Positions 43,319 to 51,475 of a stretch of 64,000 bases of DNA are shown here, one piece after another. Source of the stretch: Novosphingobium sp. GTDB lineage: Bacteria > Pseudomonadota > Alphaproteobacteria > Sphingomonadales > Sphingomonadaceae. Location: positions 1 through 64,000 of the forward strand of contig JACKKY010000005.1 of NCBI GenBank assembly GCA_024236175.1. The letters are read 5' to 3'. A model generated the notes under the pieces. That model saw only the letters and a list, made by a program, of their open reading frames with translations, had not been told where the DNA came from and did not search any database. Both the position numbers and the translations under genes were made by a program. Position 1 is the first letter of the stretch; each line of letters begins with the position of its first letter.

Positions 43319-43885
43319 TCACGTCAGGCGGGAATGTTGCAGCAATGTGTAACTGGGATCGTCCGGCTTGCGTAACCCCAGTTCGAGCGGGCGGTCCCTG
43401 CCATAGCCGAGTGTGGCCGGCATTGCGCCGCTCTCCCAGTCGTCGGGCGCCGGGAACTCGCGGAACCAGTCGCGCACCACCACGCGGCGCAGGATCCGCC
43501 ATTCGCCCGATCGCCGCTGCATGCGGTCGATGAACCGGCTCGAAGACCAGTTGTCATAGCGCGAGCCGTCGTCCCGACGCATCCGGTGATAGGCCTGGAT
43601 GTAGGATTCGACGAATGCGCCGTCGCCTTCGATATCGATCAGGATGTTGCCCAGGAAATGCGTGGTCAGCTCCATCGATCGCAGGATCGGCACTGCGTGA
43701 TCGACGAATTCCTGCGCGGTCTCGGCCACGAAGTTGCCGTGCTCGTCGGTCGCATCGGGCCAGTAGGCCGAAAGCATCAGGTCCGTGTCCAGCCGGTCGA
43801 TCCCGCGGCAATAGCGATAGAGGCAGTCGCGGATCGCCTCGCGGTCCGCGATCTCGGACATTATCGTGTCGGTCGTCTTGATCAT
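43319..43885 (-). CDS. SnoaL/NTF2-like protein
   Basis: A 188-residue cone-fold protein with the usual start (ADREAIRDCLYRYCRGIDR) and a strand pattern ending GEWRILRRVVVRDWF. The family includes ring-hydroxylating-dioxygenase-beta-like and dehydratase/isomerase members. ATG 43885 is preceded by GGAGAACCGGG. It lies between the TreT gene and the ATP-grasp cluster, separated from the latter by 78 bases; membership in either neighbour's operon is uncertain. Confidence 0.8.
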   Translation of the reverse strand: MIKTTDTIMSEIADREAIRDCLYRYCRGIDRLDTDLMLSAYWPDATDEHGNFVAETAQEFVDHAVPILRSMELTTHFLGNILIDIEGDGAFVESYIQAYHRMRRDDGSRYDNWSSSRFIDRMQRRSGEWRILRRVVVRDWFREFPAPDDWESGAMPATLGYGRDRPLELGLRKPDDPSYTLLQHSRLT

Positions 43886-43963
43886 CCCGGTTCTCCGCTG
43901 GTGCCGGAGCAGGATGGCCGCAAGCCCACGATTGTAAAGGGCGGGCTCCCGGCCCTTTGCGTA

Positions 43964-45796
43964 TCAGCCGTTAGGTAGGGTCTCCGGCGCGAGCTGGCGG
44001 CAATTCCTGACCGGAAACCGGACGGACAGCTCGCGTGCGGTGAGTTCGCCACGTTCGGCATCGGCGTCTATGACGAGTGCGCTTTCCAGGCGGTCCACCG
44101 CAAGTCCACCGCTGAAAACCTCAGCCGCTTCGCCTACCATGATCAGCTCGTGCACGTCCTTTCGCATGAGCAGGGCAAGGCTCCGCTTGAACAAGCCTGA
44201 TACGGTGATCTCAATTTCGCGCCCGCTTTCGTCTTCGCTGTAGACGGCGCTGGTCAGGTGGCATTTGCGACCCTTGCTCTCCAGCTCGGATTTCAGTTTC
44301 CTCGCTTCGCCGAGCAGGTCGCCTACGCCGGTCAAGAGGTGCACGGGAATTCTCCCGTCACCGCCCAACAGAGTGGGAATCAGAATGTTTGCCTCATCCT
44401 CGCGGCCACGCAAGTAGACCTGCGGCATGTAGTTGACCTCGATGATCACAGCGCCATTCTCGTGCCAGGGGCGCGATATGTCGGTGGTCATGAGATCGAC
44501 GCCCGCTATCGCAAGGCCGAGTATCTCAACGGCGCTGATCACCAGGCTGACATTGTCCGGGTGTATTGCCTCCGTCAGATTTTCGACGTCGCCTCCCCAT
44601 TCGTCGGTTGAATGGGGGCGCAGAAGCGCGCGCTGGCCTTCTGCCGGTACGGAGTCAGGTGCAAGACCCTGTTCATCAAGGCATTCCCGCGCCAGATCAT
44701 CCAAGGGGAATTCCTTTATGCGCTTCCACGGGGGAACGGACTCCCGAGCGGCGTTGGCACTCTCAACCAGCTGACTGACCGTGTTAACGCCGTCGCCCAG
44801 CACACTCTTTGGCAGGCGCTTGACGACATAGATGATGTTGCCGCGGGCCACGGTGATGCGATGGCAGATTCCGGCCACTTGCCGCTCGATCAGCACTTCC
44901 CTGTTCTTTTCACTCGCCTTCGCGAATGCGTCCTTCAAAGCGCCTTCCGACCTGATGTTGATGGTAACGCCTTCTGATCGTGCCTCGTGCTCCGGCTTCA
45001 CGACCACCGGCCAGCCCAACTGCCGGGCGGCCTCGACCGCGGCATCGGCCGAGCGAACAAGCAAGTGTTCGGGCGCGGGAAGGCCCGCGGATCTCAGCAA
45101 CATCGTCGTGAGCTGCTTGCTGCCGCTCAGTTGCGCGCCAATCGCAGAATCCCGTTCAACCGAGGAATTCTGAAGCAATTGTGACCTCGCGCCCCAACCC
45201 AGCTTTGCGATCCCCCGTCCGACATGCCGCCACGGCACGTTCTGGCGCTGGGCCACTTCACACATCGGCAGGGTAGTCCAGGAGAACGGGCTGTATTTGA
45301 CCGCGTGGCTGATTACCGCCTCGTCGAGCTGGCGGAACAGTTCGCGGGCGGCTTCGGGCGAGGGCTCCGTGGCCAATCGCTCCAGCACCAGTCCCACACT
45401 GGTTCGAAGCAGCTGCGCGAACAGGGGCGCGGGCATGTGGTCGATGATCGGGAGGGCAATGGCCGCACGGTAGACGCCTTCCCCATCAGCGGCCGTAACG
45501 CGAAGTACTCGCCCCAGATCGAAGCACGGGATACCAGATGCCCTGACGAGTTCCCCGTATACGGCAAGCGCGCGGTTCGCGACCGCGACAGCCAGGCCGC
45601 TGCGGTCCGTTTTGCGCTCCGCCTCGGCTTCGCGTATCTGTGAAATGTCGGCCTGGAAGAATTCGGTCAGCCAGGCATCGATATTCTGCGTGTCCCGAAG
45701 CGCGCCGAGCACCAGCTTCTGTTCGACGACAGCGCAGGGCTGGCGACTGTGGAATTGATAACCGTAATACTGCTCTTCGAGCACATTTTGCGGCAT
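43964..45796 (-). CDS. Cyanophycin-synthetase-like ATP-grasp ligase, paralogue 1
   Basis: A 610-residue protein resembling the N-terminal and ATP-grasp halves of cyanophycin synthetase, but ending without the Mur-ligase domain. Residues ~1-200 are the CphA N-terminal-like region; ~215-460 the ATP-grasp core, with K268 in PVVVKPEH, D434 in GVDLMTTD and the metal motif E453-x-N455. It is expected to join a carboxylate to an amine using ATP. It is about half identical by eye to the product of 46838-48643 and shares its gene order with a GNAT protein. The base composition looks lower in GC than its neighbours. Confidence 0.82.
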   Translation of the reverse strand: MPQNVLEEQYYGYQFHSRQPCAVVEQKLVLGALRDTQNIDAWLTEFFQADISQIREAEAERKTDRSGLAVAVANRALAVYGELVRASGIPCFDLGRVLRVTAADGEGVYRAAIALPIIDHMPAPLFAQLLRTSVGLVLERLATEPSPEAARELFRQLDEAVISHAVKYSPFSWTTLPMCEVAQRQNVPWRHVGRGIAKLGWGARSQLLQNSSVERDSAIGAQLSGSKQLTTMLLRSAGLPAPEHLLVRSADAAVEAARQLGWPVVVKPEHEARSEGVTINIRSEGALKDAFAKASEKNREVLIERQVAGICHRITVARGNIIYVVKRLPKSVLGDGVNTVSQLVESANAARESVPPWKRIKEFPLDDLARECLDEQGLAPDSVPAEGQRALLRPHSTDEWGGDVENLTEAIHPDNVSLVISAVEILGLAIAGVDLMTTDISRPWHENGAVIIEVNYMPQVYLRGREDEANILIPTLLGGDGRIPVHLLTGVGDLLGEARKLKSELESKGRKCHLTSAVYSEDESGREIEITVSGLFKRSLALLMRKDVHELIMVGEAAEVFSGGLAVDRLESALVIDADAERGELTARELSVRFPVRNCRQLAPETLPNG

Positions 45797-45900
45797 TCTG
45801 GCGTCTTTGCCTCCCTATTCCGTCAACGGCCGGCCCACCTCACGATGCGGATGGCTTGTTTCGTTCATCCACAAAAAAATCGCGATCCGGTCCAACGCTT

Positions 45901-46737
45901 TCACAGAAATCTGCCGGCCTTTTTGAGCGTCACGCTGTCCGCCACGCTGTCATTCTTCCTGTCGAGCGAGATGCCAACCCACCCGTCCGACGTATGTTTG
46001 CGGAGAGAATCGATATCGTCGAGCGATATATTCGCTTCCGAGGATAGCGGCACTTCGTCGCAGAACCGGCCAGAATAGCATAGATAGTTCAGACAGTATT
46101 CGTCATGCTCAAAGCCGACGAGCCAGCTGCCCGAGCGCAGCGCAGCGTAGAGCGAGACCAGGTTCTGCCGGGCTATCAGGAAAGTCGCATGGTCAAACCC
46201 CTTCGATTTCGACAGGGCTTTTCGCGCTTCGACGAGGTGGGCCATGATGCCCATGTCCCGAAATTCGGGGTCGACGCCGGCGCCCCTGCTTACCAGCCAG
46301 GGCTCTCCGGACTTCCACAGTTGCGAGAGAACCGGGCTATCATGTTCCATTCGCCCTGACCTTGCAGAGTAGAGCACATAGGCGACAAGCTGCCCATCAC
46401 GCCATGCCCCGACAGAGGCCGACGTTTCGGGAACGGAGAGAATCTGCTGGAATTCAACCACGGAACGTTCCGCCAGGAACCCGTGCGGCAGGGACAGCAT
46501 GATGCGTTCGTATAGCTGGAAGACATCCGCGGTGTGGTCGGGCAGCAGTTCCGTGATTGTCACGTCAATTGCAGTCACGCTTGCCGACAGTTCCTCCAAA
46601 CGTGCTTCAGTTGCCGATTGTCGAGCCACCGCGAGCAGTTCGTCCTTCTTCAGTGCGCAGTCCCGGAGGCAAGTCCGGTTGGAAAACCTGGTGCAAGAGG
46701 TCTCGGGATTACGGCTGCTCCCACAGAGGTAGAGCAA
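45901..46737 (-). CDS. GNAT-fold acetyltransferase-like protein with Cys-rich N-terminus
   Basis: A 278-residue protein. The GNAT acetyl-CoA region is VDPEFRDMGIMAHLVEARKA (the usual R-x-x-G-x-G/A reads R-D-M-G-I-M). The first 27 residues hold four cysteines (C5, C15, C23, C27), an unusual cluster. The chosen start is TTG 46737, preceded by AGGG with eight-base spacing; no in-frame ATG exists upstream before a stop. It lies between the two ATP-grasp genes on the same strand, with gaps of about 100 bases each side. A role in acylating the modified peptide is inferred. Confidence 0.68.
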   Translation of the reverse strand: MLYLCGSSRNPETSCTRFSNRTCLRDCALKKDELLAVARQSATEARLEELSASVTAIDVTITELLPDHTADVFQLYERIMLSLPHGFLAERSVVEFQQILSVPETSASVGAWRDGQLVAYVLYSARSGRMEHDSPVLSQLWKSGEPWLVSRGAGVDPEFRDMGIMAHLVEARKALSKSKGFDHATFLIARQNLVSLYAALRSGSWLVGFEHDEYCLNYLCYSGRFCDEVPLSSEANISLDDIDSLRKHTSDGWVGISLDRKNDSVADSVTLKKAGRFL

Positions 46738-46837
46738 CCGCCCATCCCTGACAATCGCAGTGCGCTGACGTTGCGCCGGTTCGGTGAACCTGTCCGCCGT
46801 TCAGGACTGCCGGAAAGCGCCACCGCGCACGTCCGGT

Positions 46838-48643
46838 TCAGCCGCGTGCCCCCTGTAACGAACCGGCGGGGATTCGCATGCTGATCTCGCGTGCGGTGCG
46901 TTCGGCACGTTTTTCATCCTCGTCGACGACAAGGGCGCTTTCGAGCCTGTCCACCGCAAGCCCGTGTGCGAACAGCTCGCCGGACTTGCCCACCATGATC
47001 ATCTCCCCGACGTCGTCTCGCATGGTCAGCGCCAGGCTGCGGTCGAACAGGGACGAGAGGCCCATGGGGATTTCGCGGCCATCCGGGTCTTCCGTGTGAT
47101 CGGCGCTGGTGAGGTGGCATTTGCGGCCTTCGCTTGCCAGCCGCGCCCCGAGCTCGCGCGCGCCGCGAAGCAGATCGCCTTCGCCGGTCACGAGATGTAC
47201 GGGGATGCGCCCATCGCCTTCTACCAGCACTTCCAGAAGTGCCCTGGCCTCCTTCTCACGCCCTTGCGAGTAGAATTCCGGCCGATAGTTCAGCTCCAGG
47301 ATCGCGCCGCCGTTCTCGTGCCACGGGACCGCGATGTCGGTTGTCATGATGTCGACGCCTGCGACGGTCAGGCCGACCTGGCGCGATGCCCGGATCGCAA
47401 GATCGGCGTTGTCAGGGTGGACATCCCCGGTGACCTGCTTCGTCTCGCCGCCCCAGGCGTCCGTACTCATCGGCCGCATGAAGGCCCATTGACCTTCATC
47501 GAGAACCGTATCGGGCGTGAAGCCCTGTCCGGCGAGGTACTCCAGGGCGTAGTCGTCGAGTATGTAACGCTTGAACCGCTTCCACGGAGGCATCCGCAGT
47601 TCCTTATCGTCGGCGATCTCCACCAGCCTGGCGACCGTGTCCTCGCCATTGCCTCTCACACCCTTGGGCCTGCGGCAGACCGCGTAGACAATCCCGTTGC
47701 CGGCTACGATGAGACGGTTGCACTCGCCGGGCAACTGGCGCTCGACGAGGATATGATCGCTGAATTTGCGCGCGGCATCGAATGCTTCGCGCAGTTTCGC
47801 TTCGCAATCGACCTCGACCGTGACTCCTTCGGACCTGTCCCGGTCCTCGGGCTTGACCACCACCGGCCAGCCGAGGTTCCCGGCGGCCTCCAGCGCTGCC
47901 TCGAACGATCCGACCGGCACATGGTCGGGAACCGGAAAGCCGGCGGCCCGCAGGATGTGCGCAGTCAGCCGTTTGTTGCCGCAGATGGCGTTGCCGATTG
48001 CTGAATCGCTCTGGGTGGAAGAGCGGTTCAGGAGTCGCGAGTTCGCCCCCCAACCCAGCCTGATATTCCCGTTGCCGATATGCCTGAACGGCACTTTCGC
48101 ACGATGCGCCAGCTCGCAGACGTAGACGGTCGAAGTGCCGAATGGATGGGCTTGCTTGAGCTTCCTGATCAGCCCTTCGTCGATCGGTTCGAAGAGGCTG
48201 GTGGCCGCTTCGCGTGTCGGCTTCGCAGTGAGCGGCCCGGTCACGAGCCTGACGGCCGTTTCCAGGATCCGTTCGAAGAGCGACAGGTTGATGCTGTCGA
48301 CAACCGGGAGGGCCAGTGTTGTGCGATAGGTTTCCCGCTCGCCGGGATCCGCTTCCAGGCGCAGCAGCTTGCCCTTGTCGAAGCAGGGGATGCCGCCCGC
48401 GCGGGCCAGTTCGCCGTAAAGAGCAAGCACGCGCCCGGCCACCGTCCTTGCAAGCGCGACGCGATCGCCCTTTGGCGGCGTTCGCGTATCGGCGTAGGCT
48501 TCCTCGTTCATCTTGAGGAAGTCCTTGAACCAGGCGTCGATATTCCTGGTATTGCGCACGCCGCTCATTTTCAGCTTCAGCTCGACTCTGACGCATGGCT
48601 GGCTGCCCATGAAATCGTAGCCGAAGAAGTGCAATCCGGGCAC
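46838..48643 (-). CDS. Cyanophycin-synthetase-like ATP-grasp ligase, paralogue 2
   Basis: A 601-residue paralogue of the protein at 43964-45796, sharing NIDAWFKDFLK, GELARAGGIPCFDKG and LGWGANSRLLNRSS segments. ATP-grasp residues K264 (VVVKPEDR), D431 (GVDIMTTD) and E450-x-N452 are intact. No Mur-ligase half follows. The GTG start at 48643 has AAGGA at eight-base spacing. It is divergent from the repeat peptide gene across 108 bases, so both are probably coregulated; the peptide is its likely substrate. Confidence 0.83.
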   Translation of the reverse strand: MPGLHFFGYDFMGSQPCVRVELKLKMSGVRNTRNIDAWFKDFLKMNEEAYADTRTPPKGDRVALARTVAGRVLALYGELARAGGIPCFDKGKLLRLEADPGERETYRTTLALPVVDSINLSLFERILETAVRLVTGPLTAKPTREAATSLFEPIDEGLIRKLKQAHPFGTSTVYVCELAHRAKVPFRHIGNGNIRLGWGANSRLLNRSSTQSDSAIGNAICGNKRLTAHILRAAGFPVPDHVPVGSFEAALEAAGNLGWPVVVKPEDRDRSEGVTVEVDCEAKLREAFDAARKFSDHILVERQLPGECNRLIVAGNGIVYAVCRRPKGVRGNGEDTVARLVEIADDKELRMPPWKRFKRYILDDYALEYLAGQGFTPDTVLDEGQWAFMRPMSTDAWGGETKQVTGDVHPDNADLAIRASRQVGLTVAGVDIMTTDIAVPWHENGGAILELNYRPEFYSQGREKEARALLEVLVEGDGRIPVHLVTGEGDLLRGARELGARLASEGRKCHLTSADHTEDPDGREIPMGLSSLFDRSLALTMRDDVGEMIMVGKSGELFAHGLAVDRLESALVVDEDEKRAERTAREISMRIPAGSLQGARG

Positions 48644-48697
48644 TTGTGAAATCCTTGTCCCTCAGGGTTGCCTCGTCTTGAGAGGCGCCTTAGTCTG

Positions 48698-48711
48698 ATT
48701 GCAATAGCAAT
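48698..48711. promoter_or_regulatory. ATTGC-AATA-GCAAT palindrome in ATP-grasp/peptide divergent promoter
   Basis: A short 5-bp inverted repeat with a four-base centre, located midway between the divergent starts. It might be a regulator site; the arms are short, so support is weak. Confidence 0.25.
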
Positions 48712-48751
48712 GCAGTTGCCTTTGTGCAGCTCGACACTGGGGAAACCGACA

Positions 48752-49087
48752 ATGGCGAAGCCTACCAAGCCCGAAACATCGACCCGTTCGGAAAGCGCCG
48801 ATGCGTTGTCTAAGAAGGTCAGGATTGACCTGTTTCAGCCTTACGGATCGTGCGAGAACAGCGCCCTTGTCGCGAAGGTCGGCACGCCTCCGATGCCGCC
48901 GATCCCGGTCCCCCCGAAAGGTGAGGGCGACAAGGTGGTGCGGCTTGCGCCATACGGGTCATTCGCAAACACCAACCTCACCGCCAAGATCGGTCCGATC
49001 AAGTCTCCGGATTTCGACAACGACAGCCTCGTGGCCAGCACATCGAAGGGCGTCAGGGTGGTTCGTCTCAAAGCAGGGCATTGCTGA
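48752..49087 (+). CDS. Repeat-containing peptide, candidate RiPP-like substrate of the ATP-grasp ligases
   Basis: A 111-residue peptide of no recognised family. A Lys/Thr/Ser-rich leader (residues 1-21) precedes repeat 1 (22-44, VRIDLFQPYGSCENSALVAK core) and repeat 2 (61-81, VVRLAPYGSFANTNLTAKIG core), joined by a Pro-rich spacer (PPMPPIPVPPKGEGD). A third partial unit (VRVVRL, residues 101-106) is near the end, which finishes AGHC. ATG 48752 has GGGGAAA in front; an in-frame ATG at 48710 would add fourteen residues. It is divergent from ATP-grasp 2 and 46 bases before the HExxH gene. Confidence 0.7.
   Translation: MAKPTKPETSTRSESADALSKKVRIDLFQPYGSCENSALVAKVGTPPMPPIPVPPKGEGDKVVRLAPYGSFANTNLTAKIGPIKSPDFDNDSLVASTSKGVRVVRLKAGHC
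48815..48883 (+). repeat. Peptide repeat unit 1 (PYGS-type)
   Basis: Encodes residues 22-44 of the repeat peptide. The unit shares K-V-R-x-x-L...PYGS-x-x-N-(S/T)-x-L-x-AK-x-G with unit 2. Confidence 0.7.
48932..48994 (+). repeat. Peptide repeat unit 2 (PYGS-type)
   Basis: Encodes residues 61-81. Matches unit 1 with a two-residue deletion before PYGS. Confidence 0.7.
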
Positions 49088-49133
49088 CCTTTCCGGGTTC
49101 ATGACCGCTGCCTGCCGGAGGACCTGACGCTCC

Positions 49134-50162
49134 GTGGATTACTTCTCACCCTCCGCCGGGCGCGCGCGGGAATATCGCAGGGCGATGGATTCTGCTCTGC
49201 TGGAGAGTTCCAGGCTCGTCCTTGAACAGCTGTCGGTGCAGCCGGAAAGCGCGGAAGCCGGAAAGTCGAGCGGTGCGACGGGCCCGGGGACGCTGGACTA
49301 TGGCGCCTATTTCGACCTGCTGCTCGACCCTCCCCACGGCAAGACCATTTCGGAGGCGGACCGAAACACCGCGTCCGAGGATCTTGCGCGTCGCCTGGTC
49401 GAGATGGAAGCTGTTCCCCCCGGGGAATCCGGCGAAACCCTTCCCACGGTCACTGCCCTGTCGGAAGCCTATTACTCACCCGCCGCTGTAGCGCGCCTGA
49501 CCCGCTGGTGGGACATCGAACCCGATAATGCGATGGAACTGATCCCGGTTTCCGAGGATGAGGTGGAGATTGCGCGGGGCCGGATCGCGACCGCATTCGA
49601 GCGGCTTGCGCAGGCGGTGCCGGAAATGCGGAGCGAACTGCTGGCGATCGTCAGGGAGATCATTGTCTGCCGGCAAGGCGAGGCGCGGCTGCACAGTTTC
49701 GCAGGCGCGACGTCGTTCGCGCTTTGGGGCGCCATGCTGCTCAATTTCGACGCCCATGACGCCTGGCACAACTACTACAAGTCGATCGTTCACGAGGGCG
49801 CCCACAATCTGCTGTTCGCGATCGCCCGCAACGAGCCTTTGGTGAGCGACGATCCCAACGACTGGCGTCATTCGCCCTTGCGCGGGCAGGACCGGCCGAT
49901 TGACGGAATTTTTCACGCGGCATTCGTAACGGCCCGGGAGAGCCTGGCCTTCGACCGGCTGATTTCCTGGCATGAGGAAACCGGGGGGCTTTCCGAAAGC
50001 GAGCTTGAAAGCGCCGCCCAGATTCTCGAGGCCAGCGTGCTGAGTTTCTGGAATTGCGTGGAAGCGGTTCGCAGGGACGGCCATCTCACGCCGCTGGGCG
50101 AAGCGATCCTGAGCGAATGCGAACAATACATGACGGCGAATTTCGCCCTGGTGGACGGCTGA
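49134..50162 (+). CDS. HExxH protein resembling 2-oxoglutarate-type peptide beta-hydroxylases
   Basis: A 342-residue soluble protein. The metal motif is H220-E-G-A-H224. About 30 residues on, SPLRGQDRPIDGIFH with H261 resembles the (W)R-x-D-P-R-P-x-x-G-x-x-H/Q pattern that follows HExxH in the RiPP-associated HExxH-domain family, recently recognised as 2-oxoglutarate-dependent peptide hydroxylases (from memory). The start is GTG 49134 with GGAGG twelve bases before it; ATG 49185 is an alternative. Follows the repeat peptide by 46 bases. A peptidase role is the alternative. Confidence 0.7.
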   Translation: MDYFSPSAGRAREYRRAMDSALLESSRLVLEQLSVQPESAEAGKSSGATGPGTLDYGAYFDLLLDPPHGKTISEADRNTASEDLARRLVEMEAVPPGESGETLPTVTALSEAYYSPAAVARLTRWWDIEPDNAMELIPVSEDEVEIARGRIATAFERLAQAVPEMRSELLAIVREIIVCRQGEARLHSFAGATSFALWGAMLLNFDAHDAWHNYYKSIVHEGAHNLLFAIARNEPLVSDDPNDWRHSPLRGQDRPIDGIFHAAFVTARESLAFDRLISWHEETGGLSESELESAAQILEASVLSFWNCVEAVRRDGHLTPLGEAILSECEQYMTANFALVDG

Positions 50163-50193
50163 GGGACGATTTCCGCCGCGTCGGCGAGGACGT

Positions 50194-50502
50194 TCAGGCT
50201 TCCGCTTCTTCGAGCTTTTCCTTCGCCTTTTCGGCGCACTGCTCGGTCAGCTCAATTTCCTTCTTTTTCCGGGGATTGATCAGGTACTGATAGACGCCCC
50301 AGGCGTTGACGAAGAGCATCGCGACATTCTGCATCGCGATCGGCTGATTGTCGGTCAGCAGCCCGGCCAGGATCCAGCTCAGCGAAACCACGACGAACAG
50401 CACGAACGCCCAGCCTGTTGCCTTGCGGCCGAGGTCGGAGGCGATGAGCCCCGCAGCTACGATCGTGCCGATCGCGCCGAACCATTCGAGTGGATCATTC
50501 AT
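50194..50502 (-). CDS. Small three-helix membrane protein, unknown function
   Basis: A 102-residue protein with three hydrophobic helices (WFGAIGTIVAAGLIASDLG, WAFVLFVVVSLSWILAGLL, MQNVAMLFVNAWGVYQYL) and a basic-acidic C-terminal helix (KKKEIELTEQCAEKAKEKLE). A resemblance to PQ-loop/SWEET-like fragments is possible but not firm. It is convergent with the HExxH gene, and its link to the ATP-grasp cluster is unproven. ATG 50502 chosen over TTG 50520. Confidence 0.55.
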   Translation of the reverse strand: MNDPLEWFGAIGTIVAAGLIASDLGRKATGWAFVLFVVVSLSWILAGLLTDNQPIAMQNVAMLFVNAWGVYQYLINPRKKKEIELTEQCAEKAKEKLEEAEA

Positions 50503-50539
50503 CGCCCATTGAATGCTCAAGCGCGGCGGTTGTTCCCTG

Positions 50540-51475
50540 TCAGGACCTGCCGCCCCGGTTCAGCCGGGAAATCTGGTCGGGCGAAAGAGCCATGGTCACC
50601 GCCTTGACCAGCTGGTCGAGCTGTTCGGTCGTCGTCGCGCTGGCGAGCGGCGCGGCGATAGCGGGCTGGGACTTCAGCCAGGCGAGCGCGATCTGCGCCA
50701 GCGTCGCCCCGGTTTCACCGGCGATCTCGTCCATCACCGACAGCATATCCCAGCCGCCGTTCTCGGCGAACTCGGCCAGCGCGAACGCCCGGTTCGTACC
50801 TTCCCAGTCGGACGCCGAGCGATATTTTCCGGACAGGAAGCCGGACGCCAGGCCGTAATAGGGCAGGGCGACGATGCCCTTGGCAAGACACAGGTCCTGG
50901 AGCGGACCTTCGAATTCCTGCCGCCACACGAGGTTGTACTTGGGCTGCACCACGGTGAATGGCTGGGCATTCATGCGCTCCGCCGTCGCGACGATCTCGG
51001 CCAGCCGTTCCGCGGTATAATTCGATGCGCCCAACTCGCGGGCCTTTCCTGACCGGAAAGCCTCGTCATAGGCCGAAACCACCTCGTCCAGCGGCGTGGT
51101 CAGGTCGTCGCGATGGGCATAATAGAGGTCGACATAGTCGGTCCGCAGCCGCTCGAGCGAGCCTTCCAGCGCCTTGGCGACGTTTTCCGGCTTGAGTGCG
51201 TTCGGCGGGCCGCCCATGCCGGTCTTGGTGCCGATGAGCATGTCCTTGCGCACGCCACGGCTTTCCATCCATTCGCCGAGGATGGCTTCCGATTCCCCGC
51301 CCTTGTTGCCGGGAACCCATGAGGAATAGCCCTCGGCCGTGTCGATCGTCCGGATGCCGGCTTCGTAAACCGCATCGAGGATGACGAAACTCTGATCCCG
51401 GTCGATCGTCCAGCCGAACACGTTTCCGCCGAATGCGAGGGGAATTCCACCAATTGAGGGGTGAGCGTCAGACAC
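50540..51475 (-). CDS. Aldo/keto reductase
   Basis: A 311-residue AKR with catalytic Asp/Tyr in IDTAEGYSSW, Lys in IGTKTG and His in DLYYAHRDD. Its start overlaps the end of ribH by eight bases, so it belongs to the ribB-ribH transcript, an arrangement of unclear meaning for riboflavin synthesis. General NADPH-linked carbonyl reductase. Confidence 0.87.
   Translation of the reverse strand: MSDAHPSIGGIPLAFGGNVFGWTIDRDQSFVILDAVYEAGIRTIDTAEGYSSWVPGNKGGESEAILGEWMESRGVRKDMLIGTKTGMGGPPNALKPENVAKALEGSLERLRTDYVDLYYAHRDDLTTPLDEVVSAYDEAFRSGKARELGASNYTAERLAEIVATAERMNAQPFTVVQPKYNLVWRQEFEGPLQDLCLAKGIVALPYYGLASGFLSGKYRSASDWEGTNRAFALAEFAENGGWDMLSVMDEIAGETGATLAQIALAWLKSQPAIAAPLASATTTEQLDQLVKAVTMALSPDQISRLNRGGRS

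Noticed and set aside
43319..43885. NTF2-like protein as part of the ATP-grasp peptide system
   Set aside because: Separated by 78 bases, and it belongs to a generic fold with no peptide link.
50194..50502. Small membrane protein as part of the ATP-grasp peptide system
   Set aside because: It is on the opposite strand, convergent, and no motif links it to peptide export. Kept as an unassigned gene.
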